Assembly: GCA_030037055.1 (NCBI GenBank)
Contig: JASHRZ010000236.1
Coordinates: forward strand, 1 to 7,041
Reading direction: 5' to 3'
Length of the DNA: 7,041 nt
Source: Alphaproteobacteria bacterium
GTDB lineage: Bacteria > Pseudomonadota > Alphaproteobacteria > ATCC43930 > CGMCC-115725
A model generated the notes under the pieces. That model saw only the letters and a program-made list of their open reading frames with translations. It ran no database searches and had not been told where the DNA came from. This document shows positions 6,423 through 7,041 of the stretch, one piece after another. The translations under genes and the position numbers were made by a program. The stretch's first letter is position 1. The number at the start of each line of letters is the position of its first letter.

Positions 6423-6557
6423 ATGCGATGCGAGCATAACATTTGATACCAGGCGCATCGCATCTGCCGGCAGATGTCATTCGGTCGAGCAATTTAAATT
6501 CATTTCATTTTCATTCCCCATTGATGTCGCATCGCCAATCGCGATGGGCGCGCATCG
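6423..6557. repeat. Palindrome-rich region before the globin sensor gene
   Basis: Several perfect inverted repeats crowd this region. ATGCGATGCG (6423-6432) pairs with CGCATCGCAT (6454-6463) around 21 bases. CATCTGCCGGCAGATG (6461-6476) is a 16-base perfect palindrome overlapping the right arm of the first by 3 bases, so the two hairpins partly exclude each other. CATCGC (6530-6535) pairs with GCGATG (6541-6546), and CGATG (6542-6546) with CATCG (6553-6557). The word CATCGC or its complement recurs throughout. An AT-rich stretch lies between (6491-6515), with the palindrome AATTTAAATT and three TTCATT copies, a likely promoter-type segment. The pairs could be operator sites, the 3' end of the Crp/Fnr transcript, or leader structure of the sensor gene. 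No T-tract marks a terminator. Confidence 0.55.
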
Positions 6558-6596
6558 AAGCCGTGTCCTTAGCACTCTGAAGGAATGGGGGACGAC

Positions 6597-7041
6597 ATGA
6601 ATGAAGCAATAAACGCCAACACCGGCCACGACCGCGAGACGCGGCTGCGCTTCATGCGCATCAACGACCAAACGGGGCCGCTTTTGCGCAAGTTCTGGAA
6701 GGTCGTCGAGCCGGCGTTGCCGGCGATCCTGGACGGCTTTTACCAGCACGTGGCGAGCGAGGCTCATCTGGCGCGCATGGTCGGCAACGACACTCCGCGC
6801 CTTAAGATGGCCCAGGGCTCGCACTGGGCACGGCTGTTCGACGGCCGCTTCGACGATGCCTACATCAGCGGCGTGCGCACGATCGGCCTCATGCATAAGA
6901 AGATCGGATTGGAGCCCCGCTGGTACATCGGCGGCTACAATTTCGTGCTGAGCGAGCTTGCCCAGCTGGCCGTGCGAGCGAACCGTTCGACGCCGGCTCG
7001 CCTGGTCGCTCTGCTCACGGCGATCAATGCGGCCGTGATGC
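6597..7041 (+). CDS. Globin-coupled sensor, N-terminal heme-globin domain (cut by window edge)
   Basis: An open frame runs from ATG 6597 to the end of the window without a stop, giving 148 residues. It matches the protoglobin/globin-coupled sensor domain. The diagnostic segment HKKIGLEPRWYIGGY (100-114) carries the likely proximal heme ligand His100, preceded by SHWARLFDGRFDDAYI (75-90). Tyr49 in GFYQHV (47-52) is at the place of the distal B10 tyrosine of HemAT and DosC. Such proteins bind oxygen at heme and pass the signal to a fused C-terminal module, usually a methyl-accepting chemotaxis domain or a diguanylate cyclase. The output domain lies beyond the window and is unknown. GGGGGA at 6587-6592 is a possible ribosome site, only 4 bases from the ATG. 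It lies 230 bases downstream of the Crp/Fnr gene on the same strand. Confidence 0.88.
   Translation, partial: MNEAINANTGHDRETRLRFMRINDQTGPLLRKFWKVVEPALPAILDGFYQHVASEAHLARMVGNDTPRLKMAQGSHWARLFDGRFDDAYISGVRTIGLMHKKIGLEPRWYIGGYNFVLSELAQLAVRANRSTPARLVALLTAINAAVM

Noticed and set aside
6461..6476. The 16-base palindrome as an intrinsic terminator of the Crp/Fnr gene
   Set aside because: It lies about 95 bases past the stop codon and is not followed by a T-run on the plus strand.
6521..6534. Second FNR/FixK site (TTGATGTCGCATCG) before the globin sensor
   Set aside because: The left half matches but the right half ATCG does not match TCAA, so it is not a dyad.
6477..6896. Minus-strand open frame of 139 codons opposite the globin sensor
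   Set aside because: The plus strand encodes clear globin-sensor motifs here, so this frame is a shadow.

Overview
The window looks like a GC-rich alphaproteobacterial chromosome, most likely a Rhizobiales/Bradyrhizobiaceae-type organism. I infer this from the protein style, the sugar ABC transporter type, the CxxC-type Crp/Fnr regulator and the globin-coupled sensor. No taxonomic search was possible. There are seven genes: six complete and one cut by the right edge.

Left part (1-4611, minus strand): a four-gene operon read right to left. It starts with a YheO-like PAS/HTH transcription regulator (3877-4611). Next come an RbsA-type duplicated sugar ABC ATPase (2342-3880), an RbsC-type permease (1350-2345) and, last, a secreted periplasmic substrate-binding protein (300-1280). 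The first three genes overlap by ATGA, so they are probably translationally coupled. A 69-base gap with two small hairpins separates permease and binding protein. The 299 bases after the operon hold no convincing gene but contain a perfect 12-bp-stem hairpin at 213-245.

Middle (4612-5547): a 123-base divergent control region with an inverted repeat separates the operon from an alpha/beta hydrolase on the plus strand. The hydrolase has a complete Ser-Asp-His triad. The arrangement suggests, but does not prove, that the hydrolase acts on the compound the transporter imports and that the PAS regulator controls both directions.

Right part (5548-7041, plus strand): an oxygen/redox-sensing pair. 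A perfect FixK/FNR-type dyad (TTGA-N6-TCAA) lies 65 bases before a Crp/Fnr-family regulator. That regulator keeps three of the four FNR cluster cysteines at exactly the FNR spacing. A 230-base intergenic region rich in palindromes and in repeated CATCGC/GCGATG words follows. Then comes the N-terminal heme-globin domain of a globin-coupled sensor whose output domain lies beyond the window.

No RNA gene, CRISPR array or complete mobile element was seen. The most useful leads are the FNR box in front of the Crp/Fnr gene, the three-cysteine pattern, and the structured region before the globin sensor.
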